This document shows, piece by piece, positions 50,403 through 61,587 of a DNA stretch of 64,000 nucleotides (the stretch's first letter is position 1; each line of letters begins with the position of its first letter). The translations under genes were made by a program, and so were the position numbers. The notes below the pieces were generated by a model. The model was not told where the DNA came from. It saw only the letters and a program-made list of their open reading frames with translations, and made no database searches. The stretch is taken from positions 1,116,001 to 1,180,000 of the forward strand of contig RBKR01000005.1 in NCBI GenBank assembly GCA_004835665.1. The letters run 5' to 3'. The DNA comes from Phoma sp. XZ068. Its lineage: Eukaryota; Ascomycota; Dothideomycetes; Pleosporales; Didymellaceae.

Positions 50403-50414
50403 TCGCATGTACAG
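50362..50414 (+). other. Optional 53-nt intron creating an alternative C-terminus of the SH3 gene
   Basis: A GT donor (GTGCGA, 50,362) and an AG acceptor (TACAG, ending 50,414) bracket the first copy of the terminal codons plus its TGA stop. CTGAT (50,398-50,402) is a possible branch site that overlaps the stop. Splicing would keep the frame and use the second copy of the last codons, ending at TAG 50,453-50,455. The product would again be 240 residues. Confidence 0.5.
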
Positions 50415-50455
50415 GTGCGACTATCGGTGGCAATATTGTCAACTCCATCTTCTAG

Positions 50456-50987
50456 GAGATTTTCCTGTTGCGAGCTTTATCATGTTCACTTCCGCTGTGT
50501 CCAGGAAGTTTGGCGTTTGGGTGGATCTTGGGTAGTGAGTTCTTTTTTTCGTTCTTGCTGACGACCCCTTTATGAATCTGACGATCGTCAGGTATTCCTT
50601 TATTTCAATATTTCAATGACACGCCTTCGCATTTGAAGACTGCAAGTTTTGTTCATGTGCCTTGTGATCATGTCTGTCTCAACGGGCTTTCGTGGCTTAT
50701 CGTTGAGCCTTCAGTGCACACAGCTACACCAAGTAAATCATACCTTCGGCCAGCCCTGTATGGACTGCGAATTACACTCGCAGCCGTTGTCGCAGTTTGT
50801 TTGATCAGAGAAACATAGTAGTAACCCGTCATTCAATAATCCTCCACAACAAACAGCATTAACCGCAAATACAAAACCACCCCTGCTTCTCACCACCCAA
50901 GCCTCTCCAGCTTCCACTTCAGCGGCATGTTCCAGCGCTTCGCAACTTCTCAAGGACCGCTGCCCTTAACGCCCGCACTTGAACGCC
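50456..50987. other. Intergenic region and MFS gene promoter
   Basis: No gene is supported. It holds the 3' UTR of the SH3 gene and the promoter of the transporter gene. The last 120 bp are C-rich on the plus strand, with many CCACC/CTTCTC tracts. An upstream ATG at 50,927 opens an out-of-frame ORF overlapping the transporter start. Confidence 0.45.
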
Positions 50988-52289
50988 ATGAGCTCGGACA
51001 CACGAGCTACAGCAACGCACCTCCACCCAGGTTTCTCAGCAACTCAACATGTCGGCTTCCAAAGCCTCGGCCACAGCAACCCTTCACATCATCGCGTCCG
51101 CACATACGCTGCCCACGCCCTGATTCTCTCCAACGTCTACGGCATTCCCCTCTCCTCAGGCGTATGCTTAGAGTACTACTTCACCAGCCTCTACCCTTTT
51201 ACCACTCTCCTCGCGATATCAGCCGTCTTTAGTGCTCAACTCGCTTGCCTCGGCTTCGCCGTCAGTCTAACAGCATGGCTGCACCGCCGGTGGCCGAACT
51301 TATGGCGACTACACATGTGTATCGGAGCACTCAGTGTATGTACTGCATGCCTCGGCCTGCTGATCGCAGAGAAACTGTGGGGTGTATTGTTGTGCCAGGG
51401 CGTACTCACAGGACTAGGACTGGGTACCATGGGCACACTATCTACGCTCGTGCTGAGCACACACTACCAGCACGATTTGGCCGTTGCATCGAGTCCATGT
51501 GTGGCCGCAGGTTTCGCAGGCGCAATCGTGCACACGGTCCTAACGGGGATGTGTTTGCGCGCTGCGAGTGTGAAGACTGCATACGCGGCCATCCTTGCGC
51601 TCGTCTTGTTCCCAGCTGTTCTCGCCCTCTTCCTTGCCAAAGCTAGCGCGCTCCCGTCTCCCCAACCTCGCGTACCTGCGACCCTCGGATCGGAAAGAGC
51701 ACGTCGCTCCAAGGTGTCTGCCCTTCTCACCATCCTCACTGCCGTCTTCATCTCCCCGTCTCTCCTACTCCCACCACTCCTCCTTCCCCTCATCCTCTCC
51801 CGCTCCCCCTCTCCCTGCCACGCAAACGCAGGCATCTACGCTCTTCTCGCCCTCTTCAGCGGCGCAATGCTCGGCTCGTCCATCATGGCAAAGCTAGAGG
51901 TGAATCGTTTCTCTCCTGTAGTCCTACTCGCTGTCGCAACGCTCTTGGCTGGCGCGGCTCTCGTGCCGATGTTCTGTATGCTGACTCTACTCGTATGTAT
52001 GCCCTGCGGTGTGGTGTTTGGTGTGGCAATGGGTGGAGTGTGCGCGCAGTGGGTCAAGGCTTTGACTTTGGCACAGCGAGGTGGGTGCCTTGGGAGGTTG
52101 GTTTGTGTGCTTGTTGGTGTTGGTAGCGTGAGTGCTGCTGGAGGGATCGTCGGTGCTGCGGCGGTGTTGGAGAGGTGGCAGCGTGGTGTGGAGATTGTGC
52201 TATCGGCGTCGGCTGGCGGGCTGCTGCTTGGAGGTCTTCTGGTAGGAACCAGTGCGGGTGTGAGACATTGGGTGGACAGGAAAACGTAG
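50988..52289 (+). CDS. Major facilitator superfamily transporter, monocarboxylate-transporter-like
   Basis: A single-exon gene for a 433-residue membrane protein. The first in-frame ATG is at 50,988, giving MSSDTRATATHLHPGF. After a hydrophilic N-terminus of about 45 residues comes a first segment with the SGVCLEYYFTSLYP pattern, resembling the GVF-x-YY motif in helix 1 of monocarboxylate-type MFS proteins. About five further helices follow, then a basic cytoplasmic loop (about residues 225-245, ERARRSKVSA) and a second set of about six helices up to residue 420. It probably moves a small organic acid or metabolite across the plasma membrane; the substrate cannot be told. It is convergent with TFA2, with 239 bp between stops. 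The MFS fold is well supported, the subfamily only moderately. Confidence 0.8.
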   Translation: MSSDTRATATHLHPGFSATQHVGFQSLGHSNPSHHRVRTYAAHALILSNVYGIPLSSGVCLEYYFTSLYPFTTLLAISAVFSAQLACLGFAVSLTAWLHRRWPNLWRLHMCIGALSVCTACLGLLIAEKLWGVLLCQGVLTGLGLGTMGTLSTLVLSTHYQHDLAVASSPCVAAGFAGAIVHTVLTGMCLRAASVKTAYAAILALVLFPAVLALFLAKASALPSPQPRVPATLGSERARRSKVSALLTILTAVFISPSLLLPPLLLPLILSRSPSPCHANAGIYALLALFSGAMLGSSIMAKLEVNRFSPVVLLAVATLLAGAALVPMFCMLTLLVCMPCGVVFGVAMGGVCAQWVKALTLAQRGGCLGRLVCVLVGVGSVSAAGGIVGAAAVLERWQRGVEIVLSASAGGLLLGGLLVGTSAGVRHWVDRKT

Positions 52290-52528
52290 CAACATGGGCA
52301 GCAGTGCAGCATTGGTTGTTATTGTGGCTTGCGCCATATTTTGATTTTCTGATGTATGTCTATACGTGATGCAAAGTGACAGAAAGCACAATGTTTTTCA
52401 CTTGCTACCAGTCTTGTAAATTTTGGTATCAATTTTGGCCGGCTGAAGCTGCAGCCTAAAGACAAACTCAACCCCAATCACAGAACAGTGATACCCAAAC
52501 GCCATCGCTATGCATGATGATGAAAAGT

Positions 52529-53302
52529 CTACTTTCGCAACCCAGAAAAGTCCTTGAGCACGTGGGCCATGTGTGTGTTGGTAACCCTGCCGTTCTTGCG
52601 CGGCGCACGCTTCTTCTTCGGCTTCGGCGTGTTGTCGACAATTACGCGCGGGGCGGTGGCAACATTCAGACCGACATTGAGCAGCGTGTTGCGCATGTCG
52701 TCTGGGTTGGCTGGTATGGCGATCTTGTGCCAGTCGCTGATGAACTGGGTGTCCATGGTGTGCTCGAGCGACGGATCGTTATCCCACACCGTCCTCGGCA
52801 CGCCGTCCTTGGTCTCCTTCAGCCTGATGAGCTTCTTGGCTGCCATGGGTCTAATCTCATCCGCCACGTTCGGCCAGCCGTCCTTGAGGTCTTTGATGGA
52901 CAGACCCTGTGCCGACTTCTGAGCCTGCAGATAGGCCTTGAGCTGCGAGGGGTTGCGGATGTTCAGCTTCGGCTTGTAGTGGTACAGGTTGGTGGCGTGG
53001 TCGTAGCCGATCCGGTTGTCCTTGGACGGGGAGTGGAAGAGCTGACGCAGCTGCTTCCAGTTGGGCTGGTCTTCCCTGACGTTCAGGTACTTCATGATCT
53101 CTTCAAAGGACAGCTGCTTCAGGCCATCCTTGAGGTGGTCGCGGGCAAAACCAAACTGCGTGTAGACGTGGTCGCCGGTGCCCGAGTCCGCGGGCTGCGA
53201 GTAGACGACGTTGGCCGCCTCTGCAGGACGCTTGCGCTTTGCGCCATTTGCAGACGAGTTGGACGGGGTAGGCGAGGGCGCGGCGACGTTGAGGAACGAC
53301 AT
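52529..53302 (-). CDS. TFA2: Transcription initiation factor IIE, beta subunit
   Basis: A single-exon gene for a 257-residue protein, with ATG at 53,302 (MSFLNVAAPSPTPS). Residues 20-27 hold a basic stretch (AKRKRP). Two winged-helix segments follow, about residues 47-113 (LKQLSFEEIMKYLN, IGYDHATNLYHYKP) and about 114-185 (GLSIKDLKDGWP, TVWDNDPSLE). The C-terminus has a lysine/arginine cluster (PKPKKKRAPRK) and the conserved end TNTHMAHVLKDFS. In the pre-initiation complex TFIIE beta pairs with the alpha subunit, recruits and stimulates TFIIH and helps open the promoter. The length is somewhat below yeast Tfa2 (about 330 residues). An upstream in-frame extension exists, but its composition is that of the GC-rich promoter, so I use the Met before the conserved part. 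Confidence 0.9.
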   Translation of the reverse strand: MSFLNVAAPSPTPSNSSANGAKRKRPAEAANVVYSQPADSGTGDHVYTQFGFARDHLKDGLKQLSFEEIMKYLNVREDQPNWKQLRQLFHSPSKDNRIGYDHATNLYHYKPKLNIRNPSQLKAYLQAQKSAQGLSIKDLKDGWPNVADEIRPMAAKKLIRLKETKDGVPRTVWDNDPSLEHTMDTQFISDWHKIAIPANPDDMRNTLLNVGLNVATAPRVIVDNTPKPKKKRAPRKNGRVTNTHMAHVLKDFSGLRK

Positions 53303-53727
53303 GGCGACGGCGGATGAATGCAAGCGGGCCGAGTGAGTGCGGCGTAGGCAGCGCGTCGAGGGCGGGCGTGGTGTCCTTGCGTGTGCAGCGTCTAGTGAAA
53401 GGGTCGCACAGGGGTGAAGGACAGGGCGGGCGGGTGTGCGGGCGATGGGGTCGAAGGCGTCGAGCGGGCGTCGAGTAAAGGCAGCGACGTGAGGTGCAGG
53501 CGGTCGAGGCAGCCGTGATGCGCACTGTGGCCCTTGCGCCGCTAGCGCGACCTGCTGGCCGTGCATCAAACAAACGGACGCTCTGCGCGCTCTCGAAGCT
53601 GCCACCACCGCGACTTCATTGTCTGCGCCGCTCCGCCGACGCTCCTTTGTCTGTCTTTCTCGCGCGCCTTTGCTACACGCGCTCGACAATGCGCTGAGCC
53701 TGCCGACAGTCCACCCACCCACCCAAC
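53303..53727. promoter_or_regulatory. Shared divergent promoter region of TFA2 and MLP1
   Basis: The 425 bp between the two start codons are GC-rich with many CpG and no obvious TATA box. Both genes are housekeeping nuclear genes, so a bidirectional promoter is likely. This is inference from layout and composition. Confidence 0.5.
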
Positions 53728-56700
53728 ATGGCGGCCGCCGCAGTCGACGTGGGCTATCTGGCCGCGTCGTACGCAGTGCCGGAGACGACATTGCAATCAC
53801 TGCTTTCCGAGCCCACAGTCGAGCTTGTGCAGTCCCTGCTCGTGCAGATTGAGGCCAGAGCGCGCGAACACGATGACCTCAAGTCGGAGAAGATCAAGGT
53901 CGATGTCGAGCTCGAAGCCGCCGTGCAGGGCGGAGACACGCGCGCGCGTGCGCTGAAGGCTGCCGCAGACAGGGCGCAGAAGGAGACTGAGCAGCTCCAG
54001 CAAAAGCTGGCACGGGAAGGTGCGTTCTGGCTCGGCTTGATGGAAAGAAGCGCACCTGCTAACCTGACCGTCCAGAATTGGCGCGCCAGCAGATTGAGAA
54101 GGAGCTACACGAGCTCAAGAACTCGTCGACAAGCTCGACCTCTGAGGCGCAGGCGCTCCAGTCACGCATCAAGATTCTCGAGTCCCAGAACCGCGACACA
54201 CTCGCCATGCACGAGGCCAAGGGTGCTGCCCACGACCGCCTGGCCAAGGAACTCTCAGATCAGCACCAGAAGTTCGTTGAACTGCGCAAACAGCTCTCAG
54301 CACTCGAGGAGAGCAAGCAATCGCTCGAGAACGCCGCCGCAAACGTCAAGTTCCGCGAGACCAACTTCCAGCAGGAGATCGAGCTTCTGCGCAAGAACAA
54401 CGAGTGGTTCGAGGGGGAGCTAAAGAAACGCTCTGACGATCAGACAAAGTACCGCAAGGAGAAGAACGCCCAGGTTGCCGAGCTGCAGCGCGCGAGTGCG
54501 GATGCCTCCGAGACCATCGACACCCTCCGCCGCACCGAGACCACACTACGCCAGCACATCGAGAAGCTCGAGCAAAAGGCCGACGAGTCCCGTCTACGAA
54601 TCGAGCAGCTGGAGGACGAAGCAACGCAGAACCAGTCCTCCTTCCGCAACGAGCTCGATAGCGCTCGGCGACTGGCCACGCTCCACCAGGAAAGCGCCGA
54701 GCTTGTCAAGGGTCGCCTGCAGCAACTCCAGGCTGAGCTGGCTCAGCTGAGCGACAATGCCGCCCTCGAGATTGGTCAGCTCCAGGCTGAAGTCGAATCA
54801 GAGCGCAACAAGGTTGCTGAAGCCGAGGGTCGCATTGCAGAACTGGAGACTGGACAGGAAAACCTCCTCGCTCAAATCTCTGAACTCGAGAATGCTGCTC
54901 GCATGCCTGCCACCCCTCGACGACCCATGAACGGTGCATTCGAGACACCAGGACGGGCGGGCTCACCTGCAGTCTTCTCGCCGGGCGGTTCGCGCCTAAA
55001 GGGCGGCATGTCCGTCACTCAGTTGTACTCGGACAACATGCAGTTGAAGTCCGAGATTCGTACACTGCGCGAGAGGAGCGAGGAGAAGGATGCAACATTA
55101 GCTGAGATGCTCGAATCACTAGAGCAAGCGCAGCCTGAGATTGAGGAGCTACGACGCGAGAACGAAATGTTGACAAACCAGACTGCTGAGATCAGCGCCC
55201 TCCTTGACGAAGCTACAGCAGATCGAGAAGCGGCACGCAAGGACGCTCGCAAGGCTGTAGGCGACCTGGAAGGTGCCTACCGCGAGTGCACGACACTTCG
55301 TCAGCAGCTTCAAGATACTGTTACACAGATGCAATTCTTGCTCTGGCGTCAAGAAGCAGCTAAGAAGGGCTTGGAGGCGCTTACACCAGAACAACAAGAG
55401 CGTGTTCTTCACGCTGCACAGCACAACAACGAGATGCCCGCCAGCCAGATTGACGAAAGTACTGCAACTGGTGTTCTCATCGCGCAGCATCTTCTTCTGT
55501 TCACCGACGTGCAGTCATGCTCTGAGAAGAACCAGGAACTTTTGAAAGCTATTCGGATGGTGGCCGAATCTCACGAAGGACAGGAAGCTCGGGACAAGGC
55601 CGAACAGCACAAGAAGGATGAAGAGGAGCTTGGACAATTGCGAGGACGACTGGCTGAGCAGGAGGAGCAGATTCGGTCGCTTGATCTGAGATTGAAGAGC
55701 GTCACGAAAGAGCGTGAGATGTACCGTCGTATCACTACGAGCCGAGGACACCAATTGAATGCCGATGGAACTCCTGATTTCGGACAGTCGTTCGACAGCC
55801 GTGCAGCATTCGCGACACCGCCACCCGGAGGCATGGACCAGACACCTCATTCCAAGGAGGTTGCGGGATATGAGAAGCTGATCAAGGATCTTCAATCTCA
55901 CTTGGATCTGTTGCGGGAAGAAAATGCCACAGACCGTGCTACACTCAAACAGCAGGTTGACAGTCTCACCAAGGAGAGCAATCAGCTCCAGAGCGACAAG
56001 CTACGACTTGATAACCAGGTTCGACGCGAACAGGACCGTTACACACACCTTGAAGGCAACATGAAGTTGCTTCAGTCCGAAAAGACCACCCTGCAAGAGC
56101 GTTACGCTGCTATTCAAGATGCGCTGGCCAAGCAGGATGAGAAGGTTGACAAGGCGCAACAGGAAGCCCTCGATGCCGCAGCACGAGCTGAGGGACTGGA
56201 CCGTGAAATTGTTAACCTCAAAGCATCGCAGGCCATGTGGAAGACCATCGAGGTACGCCTTACAGAGCGTAACAAGGAGCTTACTGAGGAACGGGATCGA
56301 CTCAGCAAGATGGTCACTGATGTTCAGAGCCTGCGCAACGAACATGAGCTGTCTAACGCCGAGAACCGCCGCCGTCTCCAGGATCGTGTCGATGCGCTTG
56401 AAGTAGAACTGAACGTTACGCAACGAAAGTTGGAAGCCGAGATCGCTGAGCACAAGAAAACGACGCAGCAACGCGACTACGAACGATCTGATGCTCAGCG
56501 CCGCATCGATGACATCATTAAAGCGAAGAACGAAGCAGATGTCAGGTTTGCCTCAGCTAATACTGCACGTCAACAGCTCGAGCAGCGTGTTACTGAGTTA
56601 CAATCCCAGCTTCAGTCTGCTGAAGAACGCGTGCAGTCTCTTCGCCCTCGCCAGACCAACGAAGCTGACGATGACAACGAGATTCCAGCAAGCCGCGAAG

Positions 56701-59700
56701 ACGAGCTGGAGGCACAGGTTTCGGAGCTTCAGCGTAAGATCGAGCGCAAACAGGAGGATCTTGAAGTGGCGAACGGCCAAATCGAGACGTTCCAAGCGAT
56801 CGCTCAGGAGGCTGAGGACCAGCTCCGCAGCCAACTGGAGACGCATGAGCAGTACGAACAGGAGATGACCGCGGCTCAACAAGAGAAGGACGCTACCATT
56901 AACGACCTACAGCAACGCGTCGACGAGATCTCTTCCGAGCTTGCCACTTCCAACACCGAGCTGAACGAGCTTCGCGGCCAGCATGAGCAAGAGACCTTGC
57001 GCCTTACGCAACAAAAGGATGCTTTGGAGACTGAGATCGCACGCATGAAGGACGACGTCACTGATTACAAGGCGGAAGTGGACAATCAAGCACAGCTGGT
57101 AGCGTCCCAGGCGGAGATTGCGACACGCGCTCAACAAGACTATGAGCACGAGCTTGCGAAGCACGGCGAAACCATGAAGAGCCTCCGTATCCTTCGCGAC
57201 GAACACAATCAGTTAAAGACCGAGATTGCACAGTTCAAGGCACAGGCCGAAGCTGCTCAGGCTACATTGGCGCAGAATGAGGAGCACTGGACAACGACTC
57301 GTGAGCAATTTGAGAGTCAGATCGCTGAGGCTCAGAGGAACTATGATGGAGCGAAGCAACACAACAAGACACTTCTTCGCCAGTTCGACGACTACAAGGC
57401 CCAGATTGAGGCCCTCAAGAGCAACCGTGCCTCTGCCGCAGGGGAGACGGAGAATTCGTCATCCGACTCAAGTGGACTCCAGGAAATCAACGATTACCTT
57501 CGACGTGAAAAGGAGATCCTGGAAGTACAGCTCAATCTCAAGGACCAAGAGGTTAAGCGACAAGAGCAACAGCTCAACCACTGCCAGACTCAGCTTGACC
57601 AAGCCCGCGAGAAGCTTATTGCAGAGCAAAGCAAGGTCCAGCATGGCGGTAGCAATCTACACAGTCTGCAAACACAGATTGAGCAGCTCAATGTCTACCG
57701 AGAGAGCACTACAACCTTGCGCAACGAAAACCGTCGTCTTGAAGCTCAGCTTGCTGAAAAGAACACGGAGATGGACGCCCTACACAGCCAGCTTGAGCCT
57801 CTGCAGGCCCGTGTTACAGAATTGGAAGGCGAGATTGAGCTGCACGTTGGTCATCTGAAGGCTGTCGAAGAAGACCGCGACCGCTGGCAGAAGCGACACC
57901 AGGACGTGCTCCAGCGATACGACCGTATCGATCCGAAAGAGTTGGAAGATCTCAAGCAACAGATCGAAACCCTGCAGTCAGAGCGTGACCAGGCTGTTGA
58001 GCAGGTCACAGGGCTGAATGAGCAGATCACCAGTCTTCATGAGAAGATGCAGTCTTCGGAGGGTACACAGGCGACTGCCGTTGAAGAAGCTGTGAGCACT
58101 GCAGTCCGAGCAGCTAAACAAGATGCGAAAGAAAGGTTCAACAAGCTTCACGGGGAGAAGATGGGAGTTGTGCGAGCGGAAGTCGCGACTGTCACTGCAG
58201 AGAGGAACCAATTGCAAGAGCAACTTGCGTCCGTACAGCAAGAGTTGGATGGTGCTCGTCAACAAGCCGCATCGACACAATCCGAAAGCACTCAGTCGCA
58301 GGAGCAGCTGACAACATTCCAACAACAACTCGATGACTCGAGGAGCCAGCTTGCTGCAGCTCAACAAGAACTGGCAAGCGCAAAGATTGCCCGTGACGAG
58401 GCTGTTGCTCGCGCAGACGCCGGCAGCAGTGCCAATGCTGATGTCACGGTGGACGAAGAGGGGCAGGTCAATGAAAACAATGCCGAACCTCTCCAGGCAG
58501 AGGTTGCACGACTCAAGACCCAAGTGACAGAGGCCGAAAACAAGGAGAAGGCTGCTTCCAACGCAGCTGCCGGTCTGCAGATTCAGCTGGGCTTCGCTAA
58601 AGACAGGGTTTCCGAGCTTGAGCAAAAGGAGGTATGTTCGACTTGCACATTCAACTTCGATGAGTGCCTAACTAGTACGCAGGCTGAGGACAAGACACGT
58701 ATTGTCAAGCTCGAGGCCGATCTCAAAACCGCAAAGGCATCTACGCCTGCAGATACAGAGGTTGTTCAAGCACAGGCGACTATCGCACCCACCGAGACAT
58801 CAACAAACGCACCTTCGTCCGAAGAGTTAGACAACCTCAAAGAAGAGCTTGCTGTGGCGCGAAAGGAAGTCGAAGACCTTCGCACCCGAGCAGAAGCGGC
58901 AGAAGCTGCCGCCAGCAATGCAAGCAATCCATCACCGGCAGAAGCTCAGCCAGATGCAGAGCAGCTTGAAGCTACCAAAGCACAACTGGCTGAGCGAGAG
59001 GCGAAGGTTGCCGAACTGGAACTCGCTTTGCAGCAGCAGCAAACCGTTCTTGATCAGCGCGAAGCAAAGATTGCAAACCGAGAGAGCAAGGCCCAGGACC
59101 TCCGCGAACAAGCCAACAACAAAATTCGGTCGATCAGAAAGGAGACCGATGAGGAAAAGGCAAAGCTGACAGCTGAGATTGATCAGCTCAAGAAACAACT
59201 CGAGACTGGCGCTTCCGCAGCTCCAAGTACTCCTAAGGCTCCGACCACAGACACACCAATCAAGGCTGAAGCAATATCTTGGCCAGAGGCGAACAAGGAT
59301 CAGATTCGGGTGTGGGTCAACTCAAACAAGGAAGCGAAGGAGGTGCTTCAGATGCTCATTAACAAGTACAAAGTCCCGCTTGAGAAGGAGGTTGAGGCCC
59401 TGAAGAAGAAGATCGATGAGTTAACCAAGGAGATTGAGGCGTTGAAGTCAGCTGAAAAGCCCTCGGGAGCTGCGAACCAGAACACTACAGATAACCATGC
59501 TGCTGATTTGGCTATCGCCAAGGCGGAGCACGAGGCTCACCTGAAGACTCAGCTGGAGCAGCTGGAGGTCAGGATGAACAGGCAAGCCGACTTGAAGGTC
59601 AAGTTGACAAAGGGCCAGCTCTCAGCACTCAAGGTCAAATGGGCAGTTTTCGAGAAGGCGGCCAAAGACACTCCAACCGAAGAAGTTGCGAAGGTGTTCG

Positions 59701-60437
59701 AAGAGGCGAAGAACGCCAAGGACACGACGCCGGCTCAGACAAGCATTCCTGCAGGAGGGCCTCCGCTGCCAGTACCTGCGCAACAAGGTGGCATTCCACG
59801 ACCAGCTTCAGCTTTGGGTCAACAAGCCCCTGCGCCAGCTCAGACGAATGGCGCGCCAGCGCAACATCCCAATCCTTTCCAGCAGGGTGGTCAGAATGTA
59901 GCCTCAAATACGGCACCAAATCCGTTTGCTCAAGCTGCACGCGGGACTGCAGCTCCCGGTTTGGCGAACCAGGGTTCAATTGCTCCTACTCAGCAACCCC
60001 AGCAGCAACAAGCCGCCAGGAGTCATGGCACCGGACCTGCTGCTTTGAAGAGCATCATCGCTGGACAAACCGGGATACCTCGAGGCGGAAGCGGAATTCC
60101 TCAACCCGGAAGCGGCATCCCGCAACCTGGCGGTCGTGGTGCGGGTCGCGGCCAACAGAACCCAGCGCAGAGCGGTATCGGACGAGGTGGCGCTGCCGCC
60201 CGTGGTGCCCGTGGAGGCGGTCGCGGCGGACCAAGTCAGAACAACAGCCCCAGGGCGAGCCTCAACCCCGGCGCTTCTCAATTCCAGCCTGGTCAGGGTG
60301 CAGGGCGTGGCCAGAAGCGTAATGCTGAAGGCGAAGCAGAGGGTAGCGGGGCACGAGGTAACAAGCGACCAAGGGGCGGTCGTGGAGGTCAGGGTGGCGG
60401 CGAGGGTGTCGGTGGTGCCCCAGCTGCAGCAGAGTGA
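53728..60437 (+). CDS. MLP1: Nuclear-basket protein of the TPR/Mlp1 family
   Basis: Predicted product about 2200 residues from three exons: 53,728-54,019, 54,076-58,631 and 58,683-60,437. Intron 1 (56 nt) has GTGCGT, a CTAAC branch site at 54,059 and ends CCAG; intron 2 (51 nt) has GTATGT, CTAAC and CAG. Residues from about 35 to 1960 are almost unbroken heptad coiled coil rich in Gln, Glu, Arg and Ala. A conserved non-coil block (SWPEANKDQIRVWVNS) lies near 1815. The last 240 residues are low-complexity: NPFQQGG, SGIPQPG repeats and RGG/GRGR-rich sequence ending in a basic KRPRGGRGG stretch. Such proteins form the nuclear basket, tether mRNA export and quality control, and help the spindle checkpoint. 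The length fits the family (yeast Mlp1 about 1875, human TPR about 2360). Confidence 0.92.
58632..58682 (+). other. Stopless 51-nt intron in MLP1
   Basis: This is a GTATGT donor, CTAAC branch site and GCAG acceptor in phase 0, with length divisible by three and no stop. Retained, it would add 17 residues with two cysteines (VCSTCTFNF...) into otherwise continuous coiled coil. Removal restores the heptads (LEQKE-AEDKTRI). Confidence 0.8.
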
Positions 60438-61587
60438 ACGTCATGGGAAAAGCGGTGCATGAGATGAAGCGAAAAGAATGTATTTTATATGGCATGGTTA
60501 GCGGGTTGCATTTGCTTTCATATGTTTTGAGGGACAATGTCGTTATTTGTGGGTACATCCAGCTCGGACTTCTGCAGGAAGCTTAGGTACACAGACGGAG
60601 TATGACAAATCATATGAGGGCCCGTGGAAGGGTAATTGTACACTATGCGTATGCCTGAGCTCCCTCGACCTATAACGTGCACATGCTGTGAACATTCGGA
60701 GACGCGAGCAATAGTGGACTAGTATGGATCGCTCGTTATAGTGCATGGTAGCGCCCAAGGCAGCAACAAGCGTGAAACCTGCCATGATCAACGGTAATTT
60801 AAACTTTCCACATGCGGCGAAATTCAGCTACCCAAGAAATTTACGACGAAGTAAACAAGTCTTTCAACAAAACTTGTAGCAAACAGGCCGCTTGAAAAGC
60901 ACGTCTTCGAGTGGAAAAAGTCCCTGGACTCGGCCTTTCTTAAATCCCTAATGCCGTAGCATCGCATGTTCGAGTGTGTGTTGGTAAATGGAATGAATGG
61001 TACGAACTTACCTTCCGTGTGTGATTGTAGCGATATTCTTCCAGCCTAACAAGTCAGTGCCAAAGGTACTGGTCAACACCAAACCACAGCAAACACGTCG
61101 TTCTGTGTCTAATCAACAGATATGATGCAAGGATGACTTCACGAGAATTCACAACGTGTACATCCCCTCGCATGCGGCTCCATGATGCTGAACCTCGGAG
61201 CACCCAATAAGTATTAATTAGGCTGGTTGCTCGAAAATGCGGTTGTTGTGGCTAAGCATTTCGCCGCCGGGACGGGACCAACCGAGTGGTGTCCGTGTAG
61301 ATCATCTAAAGTGGTGTGTCGCGGATGCACTTTGCGAGCCTCAAGTTTTCGGGTCGAGTGACGTAGAGCGAATTTGACTTCAGCCTCACATGAGCAATGC
61401 ACGATCTATAGCAGTACGCGTGACGCCTCACCGAATATCTCCGGACTGGGAACACAGCCAGATCTACGATGCCGTAGCGCAACACCTTGAACTTAAGTAG
61501 CCGATCCGGCCAAAGTATTTGTATATTAGACCAGGAGCTCTCATCGTGTAGAAACGGCAACCAGCACTTTGCACGCACTCGTTCGGT
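60438..61587. other. Intergenic region, MLP1 to GMC oxidoreductase
   Basis: No gene is supported in 1.15 kb; short frames here lack protein-like features. GTATATTA at 61,521-61,528, about 60 bp before the GMC start codon, is a possible TATA-like element. Confidence 0.5.

Noticed and set aside
52514..53317. A 267-codon plus-strand frame opposite TFA2
   Set aside because: It is the mirror of the TFIIE beta coding frame in GC-rich codons; the minus strand has the recognisable winged-helix protein.
53303..53800. N-terminal extension of TFA2 upstream of 53,302
   Set aside because: It would cross the divergent promoter and overlap MLP1 exon 1; the residues are Arg/Ala/Pro-rich without family similarity.
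53728..54423. A 231-codon reading of the first MLP1 exon running on past 54,019
   Set aside because: After 54,019 the frame becomes Arg/Ser-rich nonsense, while a good GTGCGT/CTAAC/CCAG intron joins it to the long coiled-coil frame.
60438..61587. Several short frames and a possible tRNA in the MLP1-GMC gap
   Set aside because: No tRNA B-box (GGTTCGANTCC) or cloverleaf was found, and the frames lack protein-like features.
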